Source: Nigrospora sphaerica (taxonomy: Eukaryota > Ascomycota > Sordariomycetes > Amphisphaeriales > Apiosporaceae). Taken from it: 64,000 nt of DNA. Shown piece by piece: positions 12,391-24,049 of this stretch. The position numbers and the translations under genes are program-made. The notes beneath the pieces are model-generated. The model searched no databases. It was not told the DNA's origin and worked only from the letters and a program-made list of their open reading frames with translations. Positions within the stretch are counted from its first letter, which is position 1. The number at the start of each line of letters is the position of its first letter. The stretch lies in NCBI GenBank assembly GCA_018287875.1, contig JAGVVL010000002.1, positions 3,286,001 through 3,350,000 on the forward strand. The letters are read 5' to 3'.

Positions 12391-15300
12391 GCCGGGATAT
12401 GCTGAAGATCGAGCTCGACTATGACCGGCCGACTCTGCGGGCGACGCTTGTCCATGGAGCGGCGCGTGTGCGGTCTTGGGTGCGGTACCCAAAAGGCCCC
12501 CCAACCCAGGCACCAAGGGCGCCGTCGGAGATTCGCTAACATGGGGCTTGGCTGGTCGGCCGATTCCTTCCTCATCAAACAACGCGCCTGATGGTCCGCC
12601 GCCCCGTGGGGCTGACGTGCGTGCCGTGCTCACGTCTGGCTGCTTGGCGCCCTGGTCGCCTTCGGCTCTATTTGTGCTAGAAGGCGTGCCACGTGACCGG
12701 TGAACCCATGGTTTCATCTCAAATCGGCGGACTAGAGCGGCCGATCAACAGGGGGTACGGGTGGGGAGCGCCAGCAGGGAGGAGGGGGCAAGGCATTTCC
12801 GGAGCAATGGGATGGGACATGGGACATGGAACATAGGGCACATGGAAATGTGTGATGGGATGGGATAGGCCAAACAGGGGGTGGAAGAGGCCGTGAATGC
12901 CATCCCCGGGAACGGCCCGGGTTTGCCAGCCGTGGAGGGACCAGAAAGGACGGGAGGGGAAAAGGCGAGGCGGCGGGGGGGAGGGAGACGCAAGGAGGCG
13001 AAAAGAGGAGTTGAGAAGGAGAAGAAGAAGAAGGAGAAGAGGCGAAAACCATCTCTGACCGGTAATGCATGGGATGTAACGCTGTGAGGTAGGTACTACT
13101 AGATACTACCCAGCATCCACCCATGCCTCTTTGCAACCGATGGGGAATTGCAGAAACGGGCCATCCATGGGGGGGCATGGATGAACGGGATGGGCAGATG
13201 CACTGGGAAGGGATCGTGCGTGGGATGGCAATTGCGAGCGGCAGTGGGCATCCGCATTGCCTTCGCACGCCAAAGTCCAGCAAGAGCGCTCTTGCCGATG
13301 TGACACTGGGTGGGCAGCCTGGTTCTGTGGCGACCAGTAGGAAAGCCTCAATACACCCACAGTAGGTAAGTCGTCAAAGGTACCGAGATCCATAGGGCAC
13401 ATCCATCGCTTAGGGTAAAGTATGTACTTCAGATACCTCACTTACGGCACACGGAGTGACAGAACTGTGGTATGGAGATGCACAGATCGTATCCATCTGC
13501 GGTTATATTATGATAGTGTCATGGATCCCTGCCATTCCCCCTATATCCAGGCGGCCTCGTCCCCAATGGCGTGCGAGAGAGAGAGAGAGAAAGAATAGCG
13601 AAAGAAGAGAGAGGGAATACCTGAGGATGGATGGAGGACGAGCCCTGACAGGCCTTGGCCCTCCCCCAAAGCTCTCCCGGGATCTATCCGTAGAGGCATT
13701 TACGCTCTAACTGTATTGGACCGGGAGGCGCTGCTAATTGGAAGGTAGGGCCCTGCCCGGACCAGAGTGGGTGGTTCGGCTGCTGCGCCGCCGGAGGAAA
13801 ACCAGAGTCGCGGTGCTGCAACTACCCGAAAAACGACTGGAGACGGTGGCTAAGAAAAAAAGACCACAGTGCATGGATGGCAAGGATGGATCCATCGCTG
13901 GCAGTGGAAGCCGGGGCCGTTGGGATGATGAATGGGTGGAGGAGCTCCTTGTGATGGATCTGCTGGCTTATCCCATCGTATCCATAGGGCGGCCGAGCCC
14001 CATCCCCTATGCTGATTCAAACAATCTTCCCTACATCCGCCACCTTTCCATACAGGCACACACATACACACACACACGCACACACAGACGCGGAACCACC
14101 CAAACGCCTTGCCTACTCGTGATCGAAACCCACCACCACCCACCACCGCTCTTCCACACACTTGCTTGTGATCCACCCGGCTTCCGCCTTGGCGACCCTC
14201 CTGCCCCTATGAACCGGTGTTTTGGAACTCGGTCATGGGAGCCACTCGTGGACCGAAACCCGAGTGCAACGCGCCCACGCCCTACGGAAACAGCAGCACA
14301 GCGTTAGCCGGCGGCCGAGCCGAGCCCACTTGCCCATCATCCAGACCTCCTCCCTTCCGCACTGCTCACTAGGTTCGGTACCTCTACTCCCACTCGAGCC
14401 CCTCTGCAGGGAAAGACGACGGCGCGAGTGGCGGCGGAGTCAGCTCGCTAGCCCATGCCAATAGCCGTGGGAGGGAAAACCCGTCCCTCTCGGTCAGTCC
14501 ACGCCTCGGCCGAAAGCTCCGGACGTGCGGGACTTCACACTCTCCCTCGACTCCCTTCGACCCCTCCTTTAGGTACGCGGGCTGCATGGATAAGGACTAA
14601 CGTGCTGGATGTCCACATCCGTGATGGATCCCACGCGCGCATGAGCTATGTATTCCACGCGTGTTCGGAGGCGAGAAGAGTGCTCTGCTCCGGCTGCTCC
14701 GACGGCCCCTGTGGGTGTATCCGCCCCTGGGCCGGCGCTTCCCCTCGAGCCAGTTCACTGCCCTGGAGTCAGGCATTGGTTGGCCCCAAGTCCCGCCGCC
14801 AATAACCACTGCCGTTACGTCTGCCAGGCCCCCCAGCGAGCGCTCTACAAACAAAAATGATGCCCTCCCCCTCTCCCCCTGGCCATCTCCCGGCGGCCTT
14901 GGTACCCTGGGAGCCGGATTCCTTGCCCGCCCGGGCGCGGTAGTACGGATTTAAAAATATGACCAAAACAGTCGATTGGCTGCGGCGGTGCTGCGAGCAG
15001 GGGCCGACACACTGGCTATAACCGTAAGCGTCTCCTCGTGCCGAGGTCGACGTCGCTATTCTGTGGGCCTCGGTTCTGCCGTCCGCCCACCAAGCCAGTG
15101 ACAGCAAACCGTCCGCCGTGCCCGCCTATTAACGACGCAAAGGCCCTCACCGAGGGCCCCCCCAGGCCCCCCAAGCCCCCCTTGGGAAACTGGCACCCTG
15201 GCCCTGGCTGGCCCTAGCCGATGGACGAAAGCGTCCGACGTAAGACACGATCGAGCTTTCGGCTGCTGGCGCCGAGCGTAGACGTAAACGGAAATGCTGT

Positions 15301-18300
15301 CGCCGGTGGATTCCACCCGTACTTGGCACGCCTGGTGCGCTTCTGGAAAGTTTTACAGTTTGGACGAGTATTGTTCGGGGGAGGGGGCCGACGTAGAGGA
15401 TCGTCGCTCGAGAATCGGGGTCCAGACGCGTAGCCTCCCCCCTTCCCTCGCCCCCGCCACATATAGGTCCATTGGGACTGGGGGCCTTTTCTATCACTTG
15501 CCCGTGGTGGCGTGTCAGGTAGGCGCTTGAAGAAAGGGCGGAGGGGAGGTGAGCAGAGAGTATGATGCAACCACGGGCGTGCCCTGCAGGACACCTCCGT
15601 ATGGACCGGACTCTGCCTGGCACGCCACCGCTGGGGACGGATAACGCACCCGTCTCTCCGCGTGTCATGCTTGTGGCATTCCCCATCTTGGGCCCCCGGA
15701 ACCGTCGTCCGATCCGAGGCGTGTCGCACGAGAGAGGGCCACGGTGGGCAACCAACTGCTTATGGGTTTTGTGCGTCCCGACGTCCGTCTTGGCGTGCGT
15801 GTGATGGCGGTCAAGTCTCGGTATGTGACTGCCATGGAGCGCCTATTTGCCATCTACCATGGATCCCGCGACTTCCTATCTCAGCTCCTGACCTCCCGTC
15901 CGCCCGTGCTGCCGAGCGGAACAGCCCTGAGCGCACAACGTGTTTCGAATAGACGAGTTCACCATGCCCGGGCCCGTCCCAGCTTCGCCTCCGACAGGAC
16001 CCAATGGCGAACATGGGGGAAAGAGTCGCCGGGCACGCGCGGCCAGGCGGTAGGACAGTGGCCGCTCGTCATAGACACGCCCTACCGGAGGACATAACGA
16101 TTCGCAGGGCTTATGGGTATCACGTGTTGCCCTTGGTGCCACCAAGCTCGAGCAGGCGGTCAAGGGATTCGGCACACAGAGCAATATCGAGCAAGCTGAC
16201 AAACATTTTGCTTTTCTCCTCCGGTTAATGCGTGGGAAAGCCCGCAAACTGACGATCCGTGGTCGAAAAAGGGTTTAGAAGCCCGTGCGAGCCGCCATCT
16301 CCTGATGAAAGAACGTGAAGAACCAGCATGTCTTGGTCACAATAACAATCTCCTAGTCCAGGACATTCGACCGGATGCATCTTCGACGTACTCGCTTCGA
16401 AGCGACTTTCCGTGTGCCCTCGGGAATAGTAATACGTAGACATGGGCCAGACGGCCTTTGTCGTTTGATCTCATGCTTCCGAGGACGGCGGCCGCGAACA
16501 GAAAGCCGGGGCGACGGCGGCCGCGCCTACCCACCGGCTCCGTGGGTCAATCCGAGCTAAGCAGCACGAGAAGCCCTAGACTTTCCGTCGCCGCCAAACC
16601 CCGGAAGACCCTTGCGGCGGCCCTCGGGATAAGGATGGCGACTTCTCGAACGGAAATTAGCGGCGGTGGGGGAGTAGGCGTCTGTCGGTGGTCGATTGTG
16701 GGCGCGGAAAGCATATCGGAGAGGGAAAAGCCCAGAAAGGGGGGGTGGTGAGGGGACGAAACGCAATATGTAGAAATCAGTGACATAAATTTCAGACTCC
16801 CCCCTCCCACCCCACCGGCGTATCATGTGCGAATCGTGTAACCACCGCCCGATGAGGTATGTCTTTGCGAAGGGACGAAGGGAGTTTACGGAGTGATGGA
16901 TGGCCGGGGGGCGACAGCTTGGCTGACGCCCCCATGGCCCGGCTGGGTATCTATCCTCTTGATATCGTGGGCGTCCCCGTTTTCCCAGCCCATCCGTCGG
17001 AAAGGAAGTTCATCTCGCCTATTTCCCGAGTCGCATACTCCAGGTAATTCGCTACAGCACTTTTTCCGGTCATGCAAGAGTCGCCTGGCCAGTACGCCTT
17101 CACGACCGACCCTCTCTCACGACGGGGCAACATGTACTACAACGTTGAAGAAACCTAGTCCCATCACCGTCGACCTTTACAAACCGAGCCGAGCCTTCGA
17201 ACTTCACTTGCCCTTGGCCCTCTGCAGTACCGGGACACCCCCTTGGGACCAAGTTAGAACCCCCAATGGCGAAGCGGCGTGCCCAACCGCCGACGTGGAC
17301 GACGAGGTCACTCTCCCCACGGAGAGTCCGCTTCGTCGGTCTTGTACACAGCCCGTTTTCCCCTGCCGTCTACGAGGCCCTGGGGCCGACGGGAACGTTG
17401 AGGTCCACGACCGGAGTAAGAGTGAGGACAAGGGACCCGGAGGAAAAAAAACGCGCCGGATGGCTTGGACGAGGACCCTACTGCCGAGGGTCGGAGTCGA
17501 AAAGAGGAACATACGAGCGGGAAAAGGTGAAAAGCAAATAACAGGTGCGCCGCTCGGGATCCCAACGGCCTCCCGCTTCGCGCAACGAGAGCGATCGCCC
17601 GTGAGCAAACCGATGATGAGTGAAAGGCGTTTCCCGATCCCAGACCCAGAGTGTACATTCCGAGAAGGGCCGGGAATGCCTTCGCCGAGGTAAGCACGCG
17701 CTTGTACCACGATAAGACATTGAGCTTCGAAGACATGGGCATCGGAAATAAAGCAAGATTACCCGAGAGCTGGATTCGGTTCTTCTCACGAAATAACCCC
17801 AAGCACCTTTCCCTTCCTGAATGGACCCGATGCTAGCAATCCGGGTGTTTTCCGTCCCACGACCCGCCACGTAGACCCGGGAGGCTTTTGCTCACCAGTC
17901 AGGTAGCACGCCGGAGGACTTCCTTTGTCCTCCCGACAAGAAGGCATGGCCGCCCGGAACCGCGCGGGCTAAGACTGCGGGTGGAAGGAGTGGTATTGGT
18001 GCTGCGTGTGGAGTTAAAAGGCTGGCTGCCCAAGAATAGGAGAGGGGGGCTCGTGCCAGGGGACACCCGATGAGAAGCACATCCCGGGTTTACATCTGCT
18101 TTCTCTAGGCGATGGGTAGAGTTCGGAGTCGGTATGATCGAACGGCGGCGCGAGGTACTGGGCTTATCCCCCAACTGCAGTACGTCCTCATTACTCATCC
18201 CAAGCCAAGCCCTCCACCGGGGCTGCTGGGTGATGGCCTTGCCACGGGCGAGGGGGCTTCGGAGGCACCGCACCGTTACCACCGACCGGTAGCACAACAA

Positions 18301-19006
18301 CCATGCCCAACGCTGCCAAGCCATTTCGCCTACGACGACAGATCCAGGATCCCGAGGGGGGGAGTGAGGGCAAACCGTTCCGTCCCAGCCCACGCGCCCA
18401 TCGGCGTCATCTGGCCCAGCCCCCCCAGCGCGCTTACCAAGCACGTTGCCATTTCCCCTATCAGCATGGCACGACCGCGGCGGGAACTTCGGGCAGCGCC
18501 CCGGACCGACGTATCACGCGACCCGAACGACGGGGGAACAGGGTCCAACAGGAGGACGGGATAGTAGGCAAAGGACTTTGGCAAGGGAAAGCGACCGATC
18601 CGGCTGGCTATTGCTCTATTCATCTTTCTGTTCTGCGAGGGGCGGCGATAGTCGCCGGCCCCGGTGCCTCAACCAAAAACCCCATCCGTATAACTCCCCG
18701 CGTGCGCGCGCGCGCTTCTCGGGATCCCGCGGGAACCGACGTGCACCGTTATTTCTTGGTATGCAAAGGTGCGGGCGCAAGTGTAAATAGGTCTGGTGCG
18801 GGGGGGCGGAGGTGTGAAAAAAAAAAACCACGGGCACCCCGAGTAAAAAAAGATGTGGTCGCCGTCGTTATTCGAAGCCCGGTTGCTCTTCTAGGCTGAA
18901 TTGATTCTCGCGCGCCGTGCATCGACTCGCCCTTCCCTCCCTCCGGGTAAAGGTGAAAGAGGAGGGAAGGGGGGTTGTATGATCTCTCGGAGGACGCCCC
19001 CCCGCT
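12391..19006. other. Gene desert of about 6.6 kb
   Basis: No convincing coding region on either strand. Frames are short and interleaved, with arginine/proline/serine-rich random composition; the longest (16893-17693) has no ATG at its first codon and no recognisable features. Contents include a purine tract at about 12950-13050, a GA microsatellite near 13578, a CA microsatellite at about 14057-14090, and many GGATGGATCC-like words between 13100 and 14000. It lies upstream of the Zn2Cys6 gene and downstream of the copper chaperone, so any regulatory content most likely serves the former. A non-coding RNA cannot be excluded. Confidence 0.5.
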
Positions 19007-19432
19007 TTACGCCTCGGCGGGCACCTCGACGCTCTTGGCCTCGCCGTCGGCCTCGCCGCTGTTGACCTTCTTGCCCGTCTTGGCAATGGTCTTGAGGACC
19101 GCCTCGTAGGGCAGCGTCGGCTCGGCGATCACGACGGCCTCCTGCTTCTCGAGGGAGACCTCGTAGGACTTGACGCCTGTCGGTGGGGGATTACCAGTCA
19201 GCCATCGAGTCTTTGCGTTGCTGCCGCAGCGGGGGACGCCGTGCGACGCCAAGGGCGCGAGATATACTGCAAAGGGCACACGGGCGGAGGCGATGCAAAG
19301 GCAGAACTGGGCTCAAGCGCCGACAAGTGTGGATAGCTTACCCTCGAGCTTCTTAAGCACGCGATCGACGGCGCCGGAGCAGCCGCCGCAGCTCATGCTG
19401 ATGTTGAACTTGTAGGTGTGCTGGTCGGCCAT
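19007..19432 (-). CDS. ATX1: Copper metallochaperone, ATX1 type
   Basis: Two minus-strand exons, 19432-19342 and 19176-19007, with a 165-nt intron, give 86 residues. The protein is one heavy-metal-associated domain: the metal site MSCGGC has Cys15 and Cys18, followed by the amphipathic helix SGAVDRVLKKLEG, the strand GVKSYEVSLEKQEAVV and the usual Lys-rich loop KTGKKV. Atx1 proteins are cytosolic and hand Cu(I) to the Ccc2-type ATPase of the secretory pathway. The last 15 or so residues (SGEADGEAKSVEVPAEA region) are an acidic tail longer than in yeast. The intron falls after the first helix. Nothing odd in the metal site. Confidence 0.95.
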
Positions 19433-20820
19433 TGTGCTGGATGGGTGTCTGGTTCCTTGAGGTTGGGAAAGTAAAGGCGGTTTGGTTATTTTCTGCGAGG
19501 ACGAGGATGCTGGAATTGCGGCCGGGGGAGGGGAAGATGGGGTCGAGACCGGGAGTTGAAGAGGTACCAGCTGTCCTTTTATGTATCTCCCCGTTGTCGT
19601 AACTAAGGCGTGCTCGTCAAGGGAGGCAACCGCGGGGCGCATTAATAATTGGAAAGTACCGGCGTACCGCTGGCCGAGTGAGCAAGTTTCCGTAACTTCC
19701 ATGGATTCAGGGGACGGGTCCGCCCCATCCCAAACGGATAAAGACGATCGGAAGGAGAGACAGAGCAAGAGAGCGACAGCGCTCGCTTCTATGGCCCTGC
19801 ACCCGACCCTTTACTGGGCCTTCCGCGCTGTGCCGACAGAACCATAGACCGGCCGCAGGAGATTCTCAGCCAGCCATCTCAAGTATTGGTTCAATTATAT
19901 CCCATGTACCCGAGGCGTTGTCCCGTGCTATCAATTCTAAAGTAGTCACAGCTGGCGGGCTCTCAGTGAGTAGTGGTGAACCTGCTTGTCTGCAAAAGGT
20001 GGGTGGGGTCGCCCTCTAGGCTAGGGAGCTTGGACTGGAGGCTCTGGAGGGTGGAAGACCCTTGGCTGCTCGGTGACTGGCGCTGACTCCAGATCGTTGA
20101 GCGTTACATATGAAACTTGCTCAGGTTCCATTTCATTTTGAAACTCTACCTATGTCCCCGGACAGCCCCTCCACGGCTCGCTGAACAAAGAAGGGGAGCC
20201 AACAAGACCGAGCTCGCCCATGGTTTATTTGATGCCCAGGAGTTGAGCATGTTTCACAGGGATAAGCAATCGGGACTCTACCTATGGTTCAGCAACGGTG
20301 GGAACAGACCTACGGCACTTTGATCTCCTACTGCCAGGAGCGCTCCAGCTTCCCCTGCGCCGCTTACTTGGTGCCTGCATGTATGTATGCATACGGCCAG
20401 CCAGCACCCGCCGGCCCAATGACGGGGCTCAAGACCTGCGAAAAGGGCAGGACATGGGTGGCAGGGGTCGCGGCCGGTTCCATCGGTAATGCGATCTGCA
20501 ATGCCCCAGCCCGGCTGCCGCTGCAGCTGCAGGTGAAAGCTTGTCGAACCCGGTCGCCGCCAGGCCGATGTCCAACGGCCCGGCCCGACTAGCTAGCCCC
20601 AGGAAGACGGATGGTGATGTGATGCTCCGTACATACATTGGGATTCTGCGGGTCCGTCCAACGTGCTATTTGTGGTAACTTGCCAAGGGAGCTCTGCCAA
20701 AGCCTAGCTACATACGTCTTAGAGCCCCCCCCCCCCCCAGGACAAGAAAACTACCGGCAGCCATTTGTCATCCCTGTGGAAGCAGATGCTGTACCACGCT
20801 GTCGACTGGTGTAACCGCCC
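19433..20820. other. Intergenic spacer between ATX1 and RQC1
   Basis: The spacer holds the ATX1 promoter (minus strand, from 19433 upward) and the 3' flank of RQC1. A C14 homopolymer lies at 20725-20738. No gene seen. Confidence 0.55.
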
Positions 20821-23061
20821 TCATCGTGGCGGGCTCGGCCGAGCCGTGTTCTCGTCCGAGTCGAAGTCCGCGTCGGAATCCGTATGTGGCTCGGCCTCGG
20901 CTCCCGGCCCGTAGTTCTCGCGCTCGTAGATAACCACAGGTCCTTCGTCGTCCGAGTCCGATACCCAACCGCCCGGCAGAGCGAGATCTCCGTCTTCATC
21001 CCCGTTTTCATCCTCTTCGTTGTTATCACCGAGGACTCGAACCGGCCAAAGCATGTCCATGAACGCTTGGAACAGCCCGGCCTCGTTTCGTTGCGCTTCG
21101 GCATCGCCACCCTCGTCTTCACCGTCTGCCTCCTCCCCCGCCTGTCCCAGTGCCTCCTCCAAAGCCTGGCGAACCTGGTCAGGGGCTCCCTCCCGCATCA
21201 CCTGCTGGAGCATCTGCTCCAGGGCGCGGCGCCCACCCACATTCTGGATTGGCCCGCGCAGCCCTTCGCTCACGGGATTGTCTCGACTCCACTGGAACTG
21301 CTGCGATTCGTAGCTGAACATATTCTCTTCCTTGGGAGGAGGCAGCGGATCGAAATCCCAGTTGGGAAATCCATGAAGCATGCCCCCGGGCACGAGGCCC
21401 ATCAACGCTGGCGTGTTGTCGAGGTAGACAAAGCGGCCAGTATTGCGGCCCGCTGCAGGCGCCAAGGGCAACTCGTCCGATGGCACTTTTTGCGCCGACG
21501 CCGCCGCCTGCTTCATGAGGCCGATGGCCTGCGGGTTATCCCACAGCGATTTGGTCTGGTGGATGTAGAGCTCCGTGAAGAGAGTCTCGTGCTCGTTTCG
21601 CGCCTCCACGCCCCAGATAGCACGGGGCACATCCAAGTTCAATGTTTTGAAGAGCGCGCTATACAGCCAGGGTAGACGCTCCATGCCCTCCACCAGAAGG
21701 GCCTTGGCGCCTGCCGTATCCTGCTGCTGGAGTCGCGCGAGCACGAGCGTCTGGCGGATGTAGTCCTGGGCGGTATCACATTCATCAAGCGCCTCCGAGT
21801 CACAGAAATCAATGAACCACTTGGACTCGTGTGCTCGGATAGCCAGTGGGTGCAGGAAGTGGATGATGCCGTAAGGGTCGGCCAGGTCCATGCTAAAGAG
21901 AAGCTTAGCCCATTCTAGACCCGTCCTGTAGGTTCCTTTCATGACGAGGCTCTTGAGGTAATGATAGCCAGCTAGCCAGAACTGCCTGTTCTCGGGTCGC
22001 CGGAAGTCGAGCCTTGCCTTGCCCTCCTCCAGCTTCTGGCGGAAGCTGGATAGCGAAACGCGGCCGAAGGTGAAGAGCGCCCGTTCGCAGAGGTCCGCCG
22101 ACAAGGCCGAATTCTGGTCTTGCTTGGCAATCTTGCTGACCTGGATCAGAGAGGAGATATGGTACGGATGCCGATGGAGGAAGTGGACCAGTTGCATGGG
22201 CTCGTACATTTGCGCAAGCGTGAAGAACTGGCGCTCGAGATTGTTGTAGTTCTCGTCATGCGAAAAGCTGAACTCGACAGCGCCGTGGCGAGCAATGGCA
22301 CTGTCCTTGATCTGCTTCATGGTGAGCCCGTCCGTGGAAGCTCTTGGCCACGTTTCCTTTCCGGGCAAGAACGGGTTGCGCCGCAGGGTGACCTCGGGCA
22401 GTGAGCGGCCCGGTACTCCCTTGAGGAACGTCTCGAGGTCGACGTTCTGTTGCAGTTGACCGCGTCGCCTCGCGCGGGTCTGCTCGTCGCCCTGCTCTTC
22501 CATTTCTGCGGCGGCGATGGCCTCACGGCCAAAGAGGTTGCGCATCTCGTTGATGACCTTGAGATGGTGGGAATTGACGCGCAGGAGCTCACAGATGCGC
22601 TCGTAGGGTCTCGCGGCCGTCGCCGTTTCCGCATCTAAGGCAGAACCCTGTCGTGCGTTTTTCGTGGCTAGGCTGAGCTCGCGGATGGCGCGGTCGATCT
22701 CGTCGGCGTCATCGGTGTCGCCGGTCTGCGCCGTGGTTGTTCCCTTGGGCGTGCCATTCTTGCTCGACGCGTCGGCCGCCGCTTTCTTGTTCTTCTTCTT
22801 CTTCTTGCTCTTCTTGGAAGCCGGCTTGGTTGTCTCTACAGCCACGGCTTCTTCTTGTGCTGGCTCGTGGTCCTCATCGTCCTCGTCGTCTTCCTGCTCG
22901 TCGGCGTCTCCCAGAGCCGCGAAGCCCGAAAAGAGGTTCGGCTTCGGTTTCGGTGCGGGGGCTTCGTCTTCGCTGCCAGAGCTCTCCTCATGAGGCGCGG
23001 GTTTCTGGAGCTCTTGCAGCTCCTTCTGCTTCATAAGCTTGCGTATCTGACGGCTTGACAT
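20821..23061 (-). CDS. RQC1: Ribosome quality control complex subunit 1 (TCF25 family)
   Basis: A single exon encodes 746 residues. The first 130 or so are charged and disordered, with an acidic run (EDDEDDEDHE) and a Lys-rich block (SKKSKKKKKNKK). The remainder carries the Tcf25 domain, with segments such as ERQFFTLAQMYEPMQLVHFL, HPYHISSLIQVSKI and ADPYGIIHFLHPLAIRA. Rqc1 acts with the E3 ligase Ltn1/Rkr1, Rqc2 and Cdc48 on stalled 60S subunits and helps ubiquitination of the nascent chain. The last 100 or so residues are acidic (EEDENGDEDGD). Length is close to other fungal members. The start is the first ATG of a frame whose N-terminus, MSSRQIRKLMKQKELQEL, is typical of the family. Confidence 0.94.
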   Translation of the reverse strand: MSSRQIRKLMKQKELQELQKPAPHEESSGSEDEAPAPKPKPNLFSGFAALGDADEQEDDEDDEDHEPAQEEAVAVETTKPASKKSKKKKKNKKAAADASSKNGTPKGTTTAQTGDTDDADEIDRAIRELSLATKNARQGSALDAETATAARPYERICELLRVNSHHLKVINEMRNLFGREAIAAAEMEEQGDEQTRARRRGQLQQNVDLETFLKGVPGRSLPEVTLRRNPFLPGKETWPRASTDGLTMKQIKDSAIARHGAVEFSFSHDENYNNLERQFFTLAQMYEPMQLVHFLHRHPYHISSLIQVSKIAKQDQNSALSADLCERALFTFGRVSLSSFRQKLEEGKARLDFRRPENRQFWLAGYHYLKSLVMKGTYRTGLEWAKLLFSMDLADPYGIIHFLHPLAIRAHESKWFIDFCDSEALDECDTAQDYIRQTLVLARLQQQDTAGAKALLVEGMERLPWLYSALFKTLNLDVPRAIWGVEARNEHETLFTELYIHQTKSLWDNPQAIGLMKQAAASAQKVPSDELPLAPAAGRNTGRFVYLDNTPALMGLVPGGMLHGFPNWDFDPLPPPKEENMFSYESQQFQWSRDNPVSEGLRGPIQNVGGRRALEQMLQQVMREGAPDQVRQALEEALGQAGEEADGEDEGGDAEAQRNEAGLFQAFMDMLWPVRVLGDNNEEDENGDEDGDLALPGGWVSDSDDEGPVVIYERENYGPGAEAEPHTDSDADFDSDENTARPSPPR

Positions 23062-24049
23062 ATTCGCGACGGCGAGAAAAAGCGAGGTGCTTGTGCGAGA
23101 GCAAGCTTGACGGTGAGGGGCAACTCCTGAGGATTAATACTCTCTCAGAAGTGGGATGTAAAAGCTAAAGTGGGACACCCGGACACAAATTGGGTATGAT
23201 GCAAACACCTCTTTCCTCGTCGCTGGTGCGTCATACGGCCAAGGGCAAATGAAGAATGCCACCGAACCTCGGAACGTACTTCAAAAAAAAATACCCGTTC
23301 GTTATGTTTCTCGGGCTCGGGTTCTTCTCACGGATGATTACAGATGTGAAGTTATTTGGCATGAGGCTGCAGTCATTTGAAGAGCACTTCTTCTGTGGAA
23401 GCATCAGTGGAGCTCCCGTCCAAGGCTTCCGACATAGGTTGTTCTCCCGGGCACGTGGGCAGGAAAGCATAACTTGAACTTGTCACTAAATTGCGCAGAT
23501 TGAACGTGGCTTGATGGGCGTCATTATTGTCAGCTAGGGTAAGCACCTCAGTAGGTACCTAGCCCCCAGCACACATGAGTGAGAAAAGAGCAGTCATGTG
23601 CACCAAGTCAAGTGACCTTGGAGATTGTAGCACCACCAGGCCCATCATTCCCGCTGTGTAGGGAAATAAATTGGTATCAGTGCGATGCGCTCAAACTGCA
23701 TGCTTTCCCATGAGGCCATCCCAGCCCTGTCTGCATTGCATCCATAACAACTCCTCGTAATTCTCGTGGTAACTTCGCCTGACGCCTTGTTCTCGTCCAT
23801 TTTCATAAAGAAGCAGGTGATCCGCTCCTTTGCCAGGAATTCTCTGCTGCATGCCGTGAATTCCGAGGGGCGTTGGTCGCGATCTTCCGTGTCGTGACAT
23901 AATTTACACACTGTACAGTAAGACTGAAAATCATTAATGCCAGTTGACGCATGCTGTGGCCGTGAGCCGGATGACTGGCAGGGCAAAAAATGCCAGCGTG
24001 TATGCCTGTAGCATATCGAGCATATCGTAGATGGGCGATGGGTACGTGA
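23062..24049. other. Intergenic spacer between RQC1 and the Scd6-type gene
   Basis: The spacer contains the RQC1 promoter and the 3' flank of the Scd6-type gene. A perfect AGGTACCT palindrome is at 23553-23560. No gene seen. Confidence 0.55.

Noticed and set aside
16893..17693. 266-codon frame in the gene desert
   Set aside because: First codon is GTG, composition is random, and several equally long frames overlap it on both strands.
21020..21040. GGACTCGAACC-like word suggesting a tRNA B box
   Set aside because: Lies inside the RQC1 coding exon and no cloverleaf can be built around it.
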